Origin: Anaerolineae bacterium
GTDB taxonomy: Bacteria > Chloroflexota > Anaerolineae > Anaerolineales > Villigracilaceae
Reading direction: 5' to 3'
Length of the DNA stretch: 7,266 bases
Assembly: GCA_003524705.1 (NCBI GenBank)
Contig: DQGV01000206.1
Span: forward strand, 388-7,653
This document shows positions 1 to 6,255 of this stretch, piece after piece (the stretch's first letter is position 1; every line of letters begins with the position of its first letter). The translations under genes and the position numbers were made by a program. The notes beneath the pieces were generated by a model. That model worked only from the letters and a program-made list of their open reading frames with translations. It searched no databases and was not told the DNA's origin.

Positions 1-883
1 CAGCGGCATCACCACCAACAAGAAACATATAAAAAAAGATACCACATATAGCCAATATGGCACTCATTCGTTCGTTGAAAAAGTATTTGAAGGTTGCAAA
101 TAAAACACCGGCAATAATAGCAATGTTGAATCCAGAGATGGCAATGATGTGAGCCGTGCCAGTATTTTTGAAGGCTTCTTGTAATTTTTTGGGCAAACCC
201 GTATCTACACCAAATAAAATGCCTGCAAACAATGAGGCTTCGGGGTCTTGAAATAAACGATATGTATTTTCAAGTAATTTTGACTTTAGTTTATAAATTT
301 GAGTTGAGATGATGTTTCCGTTGTTGCCGGGCAAGCGAGTCACTTCTGATTTGGTGACGTAAGAATAAATACTTTGACGGGCGAGATAATCTTTGTAAGA
401 GAAATCCTCATTCTCAGGTGGCGTTTGCAATTGTCCCCGAATTCTGAGGCGTTCACCATATTCATAAATTTGATTTGGGAAAACGCGCACGAGGATGAAT
501 CCATCTACGGGAAAATCACCGTCGCCTGTATCCACCGCTTCGACTCTTAACGTCAAGTTGGTATATGTATCTCGATAGTCTGCTGGTTCGACTAAGTACC
601 CCGTAATGAGTAATTCATAATTTCTATCGTTATAAAAGGCAATATGAAAAGCATCTATATTCGGCTGGCGGAATTGATAATACGCAGAACCGAGAAATAA
701 AATTGTCGGGAGAAAAAAGTAACGAGCAACAAGTGATGAGTAATGAGTAAAACGTGAGCGAAGAAAGAAGGAAAGAGGAAAGAGGAGAATTGAAATTAAA
801 ATCCATGCCCATGTGGGGAGTGAGATTACGCTTGCGAGGATGATTCCTAGTATGAAAGATAGTGAAATCCACAGTAAGGGCAT
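1..883 (-). CDS. comEC: ComEC/Rec2 DNA-uptake channel, N-terminal part (runs off left edge)
   Basis: Reading the minus strand from ATG at 883 gives 294 uninterrupted codons to the window edge, so the 3' part is outside. ComEC is the inner-membrane channel that carries single-stranded DNA into the cytoplasm during natural transformation. Seen here: hydrophobic N-terminal helices (about residues 4-38 and 55-66), then a soluble region (about 80-185) matching the usual DUF4131/OB-like domain, then the start of the competence domain with the family hallmark AHIIAISGFNIAIIAG at 244-259. The last visible residues, LVGGDAA, fit the conserved stretch that precedes VRA in this family. The start lies 9 bp after the stop of the upstream ZIP gene and in the same frame, so the two are probably co-transcribed. 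The Shine-Dalgarno is weak (GGAT, in GGATAAAATCCTCTC), which suits coupled translation. The family call is secure. Whether the full gene has the C-terminal beta-lactamase-like domain cannot be seen. Confidence 0.93.
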   Translation of the reverse strand, partial: MPLLWISLSFILGIILASVISLPTWAWILISILLFPLSFFLRSRFTHYSSLVARYFFLPTILFLGSAYYQFRQPNIDAFHIAFYNDRNYELLITGYLVEPADYRDTYTNLTLRVEAVDTGDGDFPVDGFILVRVFPNQIYEYGERLRIRGQLQTPPENEDFSYKDYLARQSIYSYVTKSEVTRLPGNNGNIISTQIYKLKSKLLENTYRLFQDPEASLFAGILFGVDTGLPKKLQEAFKNTGTAHIIAISGFNIAIIAGVLFATFKYFFNERMSAILAICGIFFYMFLVGGDAA

Positions 884-892
884 GAGAGGATT

Positions 893-1702
893 TTATCCTA
901 ATGCCACATCTAAAACCATCATAATTACAAAGCCTAACATTGCTCCGCCTGTTGCAATGTGAACATCTTTATTATCAATTTGTGATTCGGGAATCAGTTC
1001 TTCAATCACCACATAAATCATTGCGCCGGCGGCAAAAGCAAGTGCATAAGGCAATAAAGGTTTTATATAAATCACTGCAACAGCTCCTAAAACACCCGCT
1101 ACTGGCTCTACTACACCGGATAATTGACCATACCAAAAACTTTTTAGTCGGCTCATACCGGCTCTGTGCAATGGCGCGGCAACAGAAGTACCTTCCGGGA
1201 AATTTTGTAAGCCAATGCCAATGGCTAAAGCAACCGCTCCAGCAAGTGTTGCGGATGAATCAACCTGCAAAGCACCAAATGCCACCCCAACTGCTAATCC
1301 TTCTGGAATGTTATGTAAAGTAATTGCTAAGACCAACAAAATACTTTTTTGCCATTTTGTTTTAACCCCTTCTGCTTTTTCAAGTGGAAAGCCAACATGC
1401 AAATGCGGCAAAATTTTATCTACTGCCCATAAAAATAAACCACCAAGTATAAAACCAACAGCGGCTGGTAACCAAGCAGGCACATTACTTTGTTGTGCCA
1501 TTTCAATGGATGGTGCTAATAATGACCAAAAACTGGCGGCAATCATTACACCAGCGGCGAATCCGAGCATGCCATCTAAAAATCTTTTGTTGACGTTCTT
1601 AAAGAAAAAAACAAGGCTTGCTCCCAAAGCAGTTACAAACCATGTGAAACATGTTGCTAAAAATGCCTGCCAGATTGGATTTAAGTCAGCGAACCATTGC
1701 AT
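893..1702 (-). CDS. ZIP family divalent metal transporter (GufA/ZupT-like)
   Basis: This 269-residue protein has about eight hydrophobic segments, the normal size and topology of bacterial ZIP importers, which bring Zn2+ and related divalent metals into the cytoplasm. The two metal-binding helices are clear: [11 protein letters not shown] at 130-140 (H130, N131, E134) and [11 protein letters not shown] at 164-174 (Q166, N167, E170). E199 in GVVEPVAG matches the extra glutamate of the binuclear site known from the Bordetella ZIP structure. The QNFPEG form in the second motif is typical of the GufA branch. The loop between helices 3 and 4 (about 96-119) contains H100 and H102 but is not His-rich. 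The ATG at 1702 is preceded by AGAGGA (1711-1716) at 8 nt spacing. A minus-strand TATAAT at 1723-1728 could be its -10, but it would leave a very short leader and no -35 is evident. comEC follows in the same direction. Substrate specificity is not readable from sequence alone. Confidence 0.93.
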   Translation of the reverse strand: MQWFADLNPIWQAFLATCFTWFVTALGASLVFFFKNVNKRFLDGMLGFAAGVMIAASFWSLLAPSIEMAQQSNVPAWLPAAVGFILGGLFLWAVDKILPHLHVGFPLEKAEGVKTKWQKSILLVLAITLHNIPEGLAVGVAFGALQVDSSATLAGAVALAIGIGLQNFPEGTSVAAPLHRAGMSRLKSFWYGQLSGVVEPVAGVLGAVAVIYIKPLLPYALAFAAGAMIYVVIEELIPESQIDNKDVHIATGGAMLGFVIMMVLDVALG

Positions 1703-1775
1703 AATATTTTTCCTCTCATTTAATTATACAAGATTGAATCAAATCCATTTTTGATTTTGAGGGGTTATATACAAC

Positions 1776-2282
1776 ATGACAAACTTCCTCTTTCCAATTC
1801 TAGGTTATCTCTTCGGTTCGCTTCCATTTTCAATTTGGATTACACGCTTCGTCAAAGGTGTAGATGTGCGTGACGCGGGGTCTGGTCACGCCACGACGAC
1901 GAATACGATTCGGCAAGCAGGCTTTGGTTGGGGTGCATTGGTTTTGATTTTAGACATCGCCAAAGGATTTATCCCAACGTATTTGGCGGTTTTATATTCC
2001 GGTGAAGTTTGGGTCATTGCATTAACTGCTACCTTTGCAGTTGTTGGGCATTGCTGGACGATTTTTGCAGGTTTTCGTGGCGGAATGGGGTTGGCAACTT
2101 TTGGTGGTTCGTTATTAGCGACTACACCTTTCGCGTTTTTGATTTGTTTGGCTTTGTTAATATTTTTGGTTCTGACAGTTCGTCATTCAGCACGAGCAAG
2201 TGTCTTTGCTGGAATTTTATCTGCCCCTGTGTATAGTACAGTGGTAATAAAATTTCGCAATTCCATATTGTCTTGTAGATAA
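1776..2282 (+). CDS. plsY: PlsY-like glycerol-3-phosphate acyltransferase, C-terminally truncated
   Basis: PlsY is a membrane enzyme that transfers an acyl group from acyl-phosphate to glycerol-3-phosphate, the first step of phospholipid synthesis. Seen: GSLPFSIWITRFVKGVDVR (14-32) and GSGHATTTNTIRQAG (35-49), corresponding to motif 1; LDIAKG (59-64); and VGHCWTIFAGFRGGMGLAT (90-108), corresponding to motif 2. The last has Met where the family usually reads GGKG. RHSARASVFAGIL (136-148) fits motif 3. The protein then ends at 168 residues, where PlsY is usually near 200, so the final membrane segment(s) and tail are absent. The last 15 or so codons look like intergenic sequence, and no other frame restores the missing part, so a deletion is more likely than a single frameshift. 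GAGGGG at 1759-1764 lies 11 nt before the ATG. It is divergent from the ZIP gene. The variant GSGHATTTN motif may mark a PlsY paralogue. Activity is doubtful; this could be a pseudogene or a lineage-specific short form. Confidence 0.8.
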   Translation: MTNFLFPILGYLFGSLPFSIWITRFVKGVDVRDAGSGHATTTNTIRQAGFGWGALVLILDIAKGFIPTYLAVLYSGEVWVIALTATFAVVGHCWTIFAGFRGGMGLATFGGSLLATTPFAFLICLALLIFLVLTVRHSARASVFAGILSAPVYSTVVIKFRNSILSCR

Positions 2283-2294
2283 TTCTGATATACA
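2266..2294 (+). promoter_or_regulatory. Possible promoter for the zinc-ribbon gene, inside the plsY 3' end
   Basis: TATTGT (2266-2271) and TATACA (2289-2294) are separated by 17 bp and resemble a weak sigma-70 promoter just before the ATG at 2307. The predicted start would leave only a few leader bases, and no Shine-Dalgarno is visible before that ATG, so a leaderless or near-leaderless message is possible. The site lies within the terminal codons of the shortened plsY reading frame. Pattern match only. Confidence 0.3.
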
Positions 2295-2306
2295 ATTTCA
2301 TAACTT

Positions 2307-3029
2307 ATGAAAGCACTTAACTGCCCCAACTGCGGAGCAACCGTCCCAGAAAAATCTATTAAAGCATCAGACTTAGTTGCGTGTGAATTTTGTGGAACCA
2401 CCTTCCGCATTTCAAAAACCTTGACTCCCGAACCTGATATGGGTGACTTAATGCTCGGTGCTGATTTTAGTAATAACGTGATGCCAGGTTGGGAAGTGAT
2501 GAATAAAGAATTACTAACATTTCATAAAGGCAATCCTCCTGAAATGCGCGGAAGCTATAAAGCCAATAAGAAGTCTTATTATGTTTTACAAAGTTCTGGC
2601 TTTTTGGATGACTTCGATGCAAGCATCAGCATGAAGTTCACGGATGGTAATGAAGGTAAGATTCGCGCCGGGTTTTATCTACGCTTCACGCCAGATGGCG
2701 GCGGGTATGCGGTTTTAGTATCCGCGATTGGTTCATACACCATTGGTTATTATGTAAAAGATACAACACCAACAAATGAATTAGTGTGGAAAGATTTAAT
2801 TGCTTGGTCAAATCATACTGCTTTGAAAACTGGTATGAACCAGACGAATCGTTTGCGAGTGATTTGTCATGATACGAAATTTCAAGTCTATTTAAACGGC
2901 GTACTAGCAACTTCCTTCAAAGATGAGCGTTTTAAGACTGGCAGATTATATGTAGCTGCAGTTCCAAGTGAAAATTCAGATTTAGACATCACATTCTCTG
3001 ACCTGCAATTACGAGAAGTTATTAAATAA
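2307..3029 (+). CDS. Hypothetical protein: N-terminal zinc ribbon plus beta-rich C-terminal domain
   Basis: I do not recognise a named family. The 240-residue protein starts with a treble-clef or zinc-ribbon pattern, CPNC at 6-9 and CEFC at 26-29, which should bind one zinc. After a short linker (36-50) comes a domain of about 185 residues rich in alternating hydrophobic positions. It has phrases such as MPGWEVMNKE (59-68), GFYLRFTPDGGGYAVLVS (122-139), NRLRVICHDTKFQVYLNGV (181-199) and FKTGRLYVAAV (209-219). This pattern (Asp/Gly turns, VYLNG hairpin, TGRLY strand) resembles concanavalin-like sandwich domains such as those grouped under DUF1080 or LamG. That is an inference from style. There is no signal peptide or membrane segment, so it is probably cytosolic. 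The ATG at 2307 is 24 bp after the plsY stop and has no visible Shine-Dalgarno. The gene ends at a strong hairpin terminator. Function unknown. Confidence 0.82.
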   Translation: MKALNCPNCGATVPEKSIKASDLVACEFCGTTFRISKTLTPEPDMGDLMLGADFSNNVMPGWEVMNKELLTFHKGNPPEMRGSYKANKKSYYVLQSSGFLDDFDASISMKFTDGNEGKIRAGFYLRFTPDGGGYAVLVSAIGSYTIGYYVKDTTPTNELVWKDLIAWSNHTALKTGMNQTNRLRVICHDTKFQVYLNGVLATSFKDERFKTGRLYVAAVPSENSDLDITFSDLQLREVIK

Positions 3030-3059
3030 AAAAACGTTCCTTATAAGGAGCGTTTTTTT
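3028..3059. terminator. Hairpin terminator between convergent genes, probably bidirectional
   Basis: ACGTTCCTT (3034-3042) pairs with AAGGAGCGT (3045-3053), allowing one G-T wobble, around a tiny AT-rich loop. The stem is preceded by a run of A (3028-3034) and followed by a run of T (3053-3059). It therefore reads as an intrinsic terminator on both strands. It sits immediately after the zinc-ribbon gene and 11 bp beyond the stop of the convergent carbonic anhydrase gene. Confidence 0.88.
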
Positions 3060-3069
3060 ATGCACAAAT

Positions 3070-3834
3070 TTATGGAGTACTATCTTCTTCTAAAGAACGA
3101 TTATTCAATGGTTGAACTGGGCGGTTATTTCCTTCTTCAAAGATAGATTCCAATGTACTTAACTGCTCAGAAGATAACTCCACCGGTATAGTCATTAACA
3201 ACCAACTGACACCTTCTGAACATGGCGGCGTAGTAAGTGAGCCACTGTAACGAAATGTAGTTTGTATACTTGGTAATAAATCATTGGCATTGATAGTCAC
3301 TCCTGCATCTTCTACATCAGACTTTTCAGAAGGTAAATTATTGATGAATGGATTCAATGCAGAATTCTCTCTTCCTTCTTCCAACAAAATACCAACTACC
3401 GCTAATGCACCATCTTCATTTTTGTGAACAATGTGCAATTCGGCGGGAAATTCTTTTCCATCAATTGTATGTTCACTTGGCGCATGATAATGAAATTGAA
3501 GTACATCATAACGAACTGAATCTAACTCGATATAACTACCCGCATCATAATTGACCTGAACTGTGTGCCCGTTGTTGAAAATATTCACTTTGCTTGATTC
3601 ATAGTGAAAGACAATGCTTGCTAAATCTTGTTCACTCGTTGCAGAAATATCAATGGGTGATTGATGTGTACCCGTTCCACAAACTGCATAAGAAGCATCT
3701 AACTCTCCCCAATGTTCTGGACCTTCTTCACCTTCATACGTCCAATGTGGCGGCGTTGATTCTGTTTGTTGTGGCGCACAAGCCATAAATATAAAAATAA
3801 ATAACAATACCCATATTCTTTGACGAAGTTTCAT
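3070..3834 (-). CDS. cah: Alpha-class carbonic anhydrase, predicted lipoprotein
   Basis: This enzyme interconverts CO2 and bicarbonate with a catalytic zinc. The 254-residue protein begins with a lipoprotein signal: a basic start, a hydrophobic core and FMAC with the lipid-modified cysteine at position 19. It should therefore be tethered on the outer face of the membrane. The catalytic domain (about 31-246) has all expected residues: zinc ligands H115 and H117 in QFHYHAPSEH and H134 in AELHIVH; E121 and T201 for the gate-keeping network; and H90 in NNGH as the proton shuttle. C52 and C205 fit the conserved disulfide of bacterial alpha enzymes, with GTHQSPIDI and SLTTPPCSEGV around them. The C-terminal NNRPVQPLNNR is complete. 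The start is supported by GAAGGAG (3841-3847), 6 nt upstream of the ATG. It is divergent from the ABC exporter and convergent with the zinc-ribbon gene. The gene looks intact and active. Its role could be CO2/bicarbonate supply or pH buffering; context does not decide. Confidence 0.96.
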   Translation of the reverse strand: MKLRQRIWVLLFIFIFMACAPQQTESTPPHWTYEGEEGPEHWGELDASYAVCGTGTHQSPIDISATSEQDLASIVFHYESSKVNIFNNGHTVQVNYDAGSYIELDSVRYDVLQFHYHAPSEHTIDGKEFPAELHIVHKNEDGALAVVGILLEEGRENSALNPFINNLPSEKSDVEDAGVTINANDLLPSIQTTFRYSGSLTTPPCSEGVSWLLMTIPVELSSEQLSTLESIFEEGNNRPVQPLNNRSLEEDSTP

Positions 3835-3939
3835 AATATTCTCCTTCTGTATATTTTATTCTTTACATAAACACATTTCCCTTTCACTTACTTTACATCT
3901 TGATTTGTTAGTCTTTTATTAACCTGCCCCTTCGTTTAG

Positions 3940-3968
3940 TTGCGGATTGGTCTAATTGGTCTTATAGT
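3940..3968 (+). promoter_or_regulatory. Possible sigma-70 promoter for the ABC exporter
   Basis: TTGCGG (3940-3945) and TATAGT (3963-3968) are 17 bp apart, the ideal spacing. The spacer contains two GGTC-type 9-bp repeat units, so a protein bound to the repeats would cover the promoter. The message would start near 3975 and carry a leader of roughly 80 nt containing the small palindrome and the forward repeats. Sequence match only. Confidence 0.4.
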
Positions 3969-4044
3969 CAAACAAATCTGACTTGTCAGACCTTTGACCT
4001 TTTAGACCATTAAGACCTTTTAGACTAGTTAGACCAATTAGACG
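3949..4044. repeat. Array of 9-bp TTAGACC-type repeats in both orientations
   Basis: Five head-to-tail 9-mers occupy 4000-4044: TTTTAGACC, ATTAAGACC, TTTTAGACT, AGTTAGACC and AATTAGACG. The GAC cores start at 4005, 4014, 4023, 4032 and 4041, an exact 9-bp period. A further GACC at 3996-3999 is out of step. Upstream, two units lie in the opposite orientation, GGTCTAATT (3949-3957) and GGTCTTATA (3958-3966), followed by a partial GTC at 3967. The opposed ends form a long imperfect inverted repeat: 3950-3969 against 4023-4043, with 13 perfect pairs (AGACCAATTAGAC), a small bulge, then GACTA. The array ends directly against the Shine-Dalgarno of the ABC gene. It may be a multi-site operator or a slippage-grown intergenic repeat; the binding partner is unknown. 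Confidence 0.85.
3977..3990. promoter_or_regulatory. Perfect palindrome TCTGAC-TT-GTCAGA
   Basis: Six-base arms around a 2-bp centre lie just downstream of the candidate -10 (3963-3968) and between the opposed 9-bp repeat groups. The position fits an operator overlapping the start of transcription. The inner GAC/GTC cores also match the neighbouring repeat core, so it may belong to the same array. No regulator is encoded in the window. Confidence 0.45.
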
Positions 4045-4057
4045 AGGAGACTACCTT

Positions 4058-6004
4058 ATGCACTACGGCTGGTGGATGTCTATGAAACAAGGGGATGAAA
4101 AGCCTACCATTACAAGAGAACTTTTATTACGTGTATTAACCTATGCACGCGGATATTGGTGGCATATCGGCGGGATGCTTGTGACAATTTTATTGACAAC
4201 GGCATTGTCTTTGCTCACGCCTTTAATTTTCCGCAACATGATTGACGTTGTAATTCCCAACAAAGACATTAATGGCTTGATGTTATTAAGCCTTTCATTG
4301 CTTTTGATTCCCGCACTCACTGGCGGAATCAATGTGATTCAACGTAGGTTAAATTCAACCGTTGGCGAAGGCGTGATTTATGATTTACGTTCCAGTTTAT
4401 TTTCAAAATTGCAACGCATGTCATTGAGATTTTTCACCAACACAAAACCTGGTGAATTGATGAGTCGCCTCAACAGTGACGTGGTCGGTGCACAAAATGC
4501 AATTAGCAACACCATTGTAAACATCGTCACCAATTTTATTGAAGCGATTGGTTTGTTAATCGTCATGCTCACATTGGAATGGCGATTAACGCTCGTTAGC
4601 ATTTTAATTCTTCCATTGTTTATCATCGCCGCCCAAAGGCTCGGAAATATTTTAAGAGACATTGCCCGCGCATCGATGGAAACGAATGCTCAAATGAATG
4701 CGCACATGAATGAAACGTTAAACATCGGTGGCGCATTGCTTGTTAAATTATTTGGTCGCACAATTGAAGAAGAAAATAGATTTCGCCAACGTGCCGCCAA
4801 TGTTCGTGATATTGGAATTCGTCGTGCCACAATTGGTTCAACATTTTTTGTTATTTTTGGCTTAGTCAGTGCAGTGGGTACTGCACTCGTCTATGGTCTT
4901 GGCGGATATTTCGTTATCACCGATGTTTTCACTGTTGGTACCATCGTCGCGTTTGGTTCGTATCTCGGAAATTTATATGGCACGTTGCAAGGTCTGGCTG
5001 GCGCGCCTGTTGAATTTTCAACCAGCATGGTTTCGTTTGAACGTGTCTTTGAAGTGATTGATTTACCACAAGACATTGAAGAAAAAGAAAATGCAATCGA
5101 ATTAAAAAATGTAAATGGCAAAATTGAATTTGATAATGTTTCTTTCAACTATCATATTGATTCAAAAAAATTATTGAAAGATGTTAAACGCTATGGCAGA
5201 ACGCAAGATGTAGGTGCTGTTTTGTCTTTGTCAGATAAAAAAGCTGATGATAATAAAAAAGATGAAGATCCCGCTTCAGACTCAGGGACAGTTGATTCTG
5301 CATCTCAAGCACGAGATGTCGCTTTAGAAAATATCACCTTCACCGCATCGCCTGGACAATTAATCGCTTTAGTTGGTCCATCAGGTGCAGGTAAAACCAC
5401 AACCACATATTTGATTCCAAGATTATATGACCCAACGGATGGAGTCATTCGCATTGACGGGCATGACCTAAAAGATGTAACTCTTGATTCACTATCACAT
5501 TCAATCGGCATGGTGACTCAAGAAACATATCTCTTCCACGACACGATTCGCACAAATTTGACTTATGCAAAAATGGATGCAACCCAAGCAGAAATTGAAT
5601 CCGCCGCCAAAGCCGCCAACATCCACAACTTCATCATGGACTTACCTGATGGCTATGACACAATCGTTGGTGAAAGAGGCTATCGTTTAAGTGGTGGAGA
5701 AAAACAACGCATTGCACTTGCACGTGTCATTCTCAAAGACCCACGCATTTTAGTTTTAGATGAAGCCACAAGTCATCTTGATAGCGAATCCGAATCCCTG
5801 ATTCAAGAAGCCTTGAAACGAGTCATGGCTGGAAGAACATCTATCGTCATTGCACATCGCTTATCCACAATCCTCGCCGCTGATTTAATTTTGGTGATGG
5901 ATAAAGGAAAAATTGTTGAAAAAGGTACACACGATGAGTTAATCGCTATGAATGGCTTGTATGCTCAATTATATGAAACGCAATTTAGAGGGGAGAAGGT
6001 TTAG
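4058..6004 (+). CDS. ABC exporter half-transporter (MsbA/LmrA-type, TMD-NBD fusion)
   Basis: This 648-residue protein is one half of a homodimeric or heterodimeric type IV ABC exporter, which uses ATP to move lipids, drugs or peptides out of the inner membrane. The membrane domain spans about 35-320 with six expected helices. The nucleotide-binding domain follows with a likely A-loop aromatic at Y365, Walker A GPSGAGKTT (440-448), Q-loop Q488, signature LSGGEKQ (544-550), Walker B ILVLDEA (564-570, catalytic E569) and switch H600. All catalytic residues are present. It is longer than the usual 570-600 residues because a charged insert (about 367-418) separates the A-loop strand from the strand before Walker A. 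GAGGAG (4044-4049) sits 8 nt before the ATG at 4058 and supports this start over Met7 or Met9. The upstream region carries a promoter candidate and repeat array. No second half-transporter gene is adjacent, so a homodimer is the simplest reading. Substrate unknown. Confidence 0.95.
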   Translation: MHYGWWMSMKQGDEKPTITRELLLRVLTYARGYWWHIGGMLVTILLTTALSLLTPLIFRNMIDVVIPNKDINGLMLLSLSLLLIPALTGGINVIQRRLNSTVGEGVIYDLRSSLFSKLQRMSLRFFTNTKPGELMSRLNSDVVGAQNAISNTIVNIVTNFIEAIGLLIVMLTLEWRLTLVSILILPLFIIAAQRLGNILRDIARASMETNAQMNAHMNETLNIGGALLVKLFGRTIEEENRFRQRAANVRDIGIRRATIGSTFFVIFGLVSAVGTALVYGLGGYFVITDVFTVGTIVAFGSYLGNLYGTLQGLAGAPVEFSTSMVSFERVFEVIDLPQDIEEKENAIELKNVNGKIEFDNVSFNYHIDSKKLLKDVKRYGRTQDVGAVLSLSDKKADDNKKDEDPASDSGTVDSASQARDVALENITFTASPGQLIALVGPSGAGKTTTTYLIPRLYDPTDGVIRIDGHDLKDVTLDSLSHSIGMVTQETYLFHDTIRTNLTYAKMDATQAEIESAAKAANIHNFIMDLPDGYDTIVGERGYRLSGGEKQRIALARVILKDPRILVLDEATSHLDSESESLIQEALKRVMAGRTSIVIAHRLSTILAADLILVMDKGKIVEKGTHDELIAMNGLYAQLYETQFRGEKV

Positions 6005-6009
6005 AAATA

Positions 6010-6240
6010 TTAATTAGGCTGTTTATATAGAACAAAACTAGTTATTGTTTCTCCACAAATAGGACAATAATATTCATACCATATTTGTGAAGTGTTAAAA
6101 GTACCAGTAGAGTTAACTGCCGGAGTTGCAGTACCTGCAACAGTACCAGACGGTAAAGGGTTGTGGGAGTCACTTCGTAAAAGCATTATATTTTCACACT
6201 TCGGGCAATGTAGATAATCTTGGTGGATGGGAATTGTCAT
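6010..6240 (-). CDS. Small double-CxxC zinc-ribbon protein
   Basis: This 76-residue protein of unknown function has CPKC at 12-15 and CPIC at 59-62, the two knuckles of a zinc ribbon, separated by an unusually long linker rich in Ser, Thr, Gly, Ala and Pro (about 24-52). No signal peptide or membrane segment is seen. It begins 15 bp after the stop of the upstream minus-strand gene and has no clear Shine-Dalgarno (upstream reads TTAGAAATAAAA), so translation may depend on that gene. Its stop is 5 bp from the stop of the convergent ABC gene, with no hairpin terminator between them. The paired cysteine knuckles make this strand more believable than the overlapping plus-strand frame. It may act as a nucleic-acid or protein-binding accessory of its neighbour; that is a guess from context. 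Confidence 0.7.
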   Translation of the reverse strand: MTIPIHQDYLHCPKCENIMLLRSDSHNPLPSGTVAGTATPAVNSTGTFNTSQIWYEYYCPICGETITSFVLYKQPN

Positions 6241-6255
6241 TTTTATTTCTAATCA

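Noticed and set aside
630..872. 80-residue minus-strand reading frame
   Set aside because: It lies inside comEC in another frame and has a composition of low-complexity Ser/Leu/Phe; the comEC frame shows clear family motifs.
940..1754. Two plus-strand reading frames of 127 and 179 residues opposite the ZIP gene
   Set aside because: They are antisense shadows of a gene with complete ZIP motifs and show no domain of their own.
1703..1775. Strong divergent promoters between the ZIP gene and plsY
   Set aside because: A minus-strand TATAAT exists at 1723-1728 but lacks a -35 and would leave a leader too short to hold the Shine-Dalgarno comfortably; on the plus strand no -35/-10 pair with normal spacing was found.
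3949..4044. CRISPR array or tandem iteron origin
   Set aside because: Units are only 9 bp with no unique spacers of 25-40 bp, and no cas or replication initiator gene is nearby.
3835..4057. Riboswitch or T-box leader before the ABC exporter
   Set aside because: No terminator hairpin, conserved T-box or known aptamer core is visible; the region is explained by simple repeats and a short palindrome.
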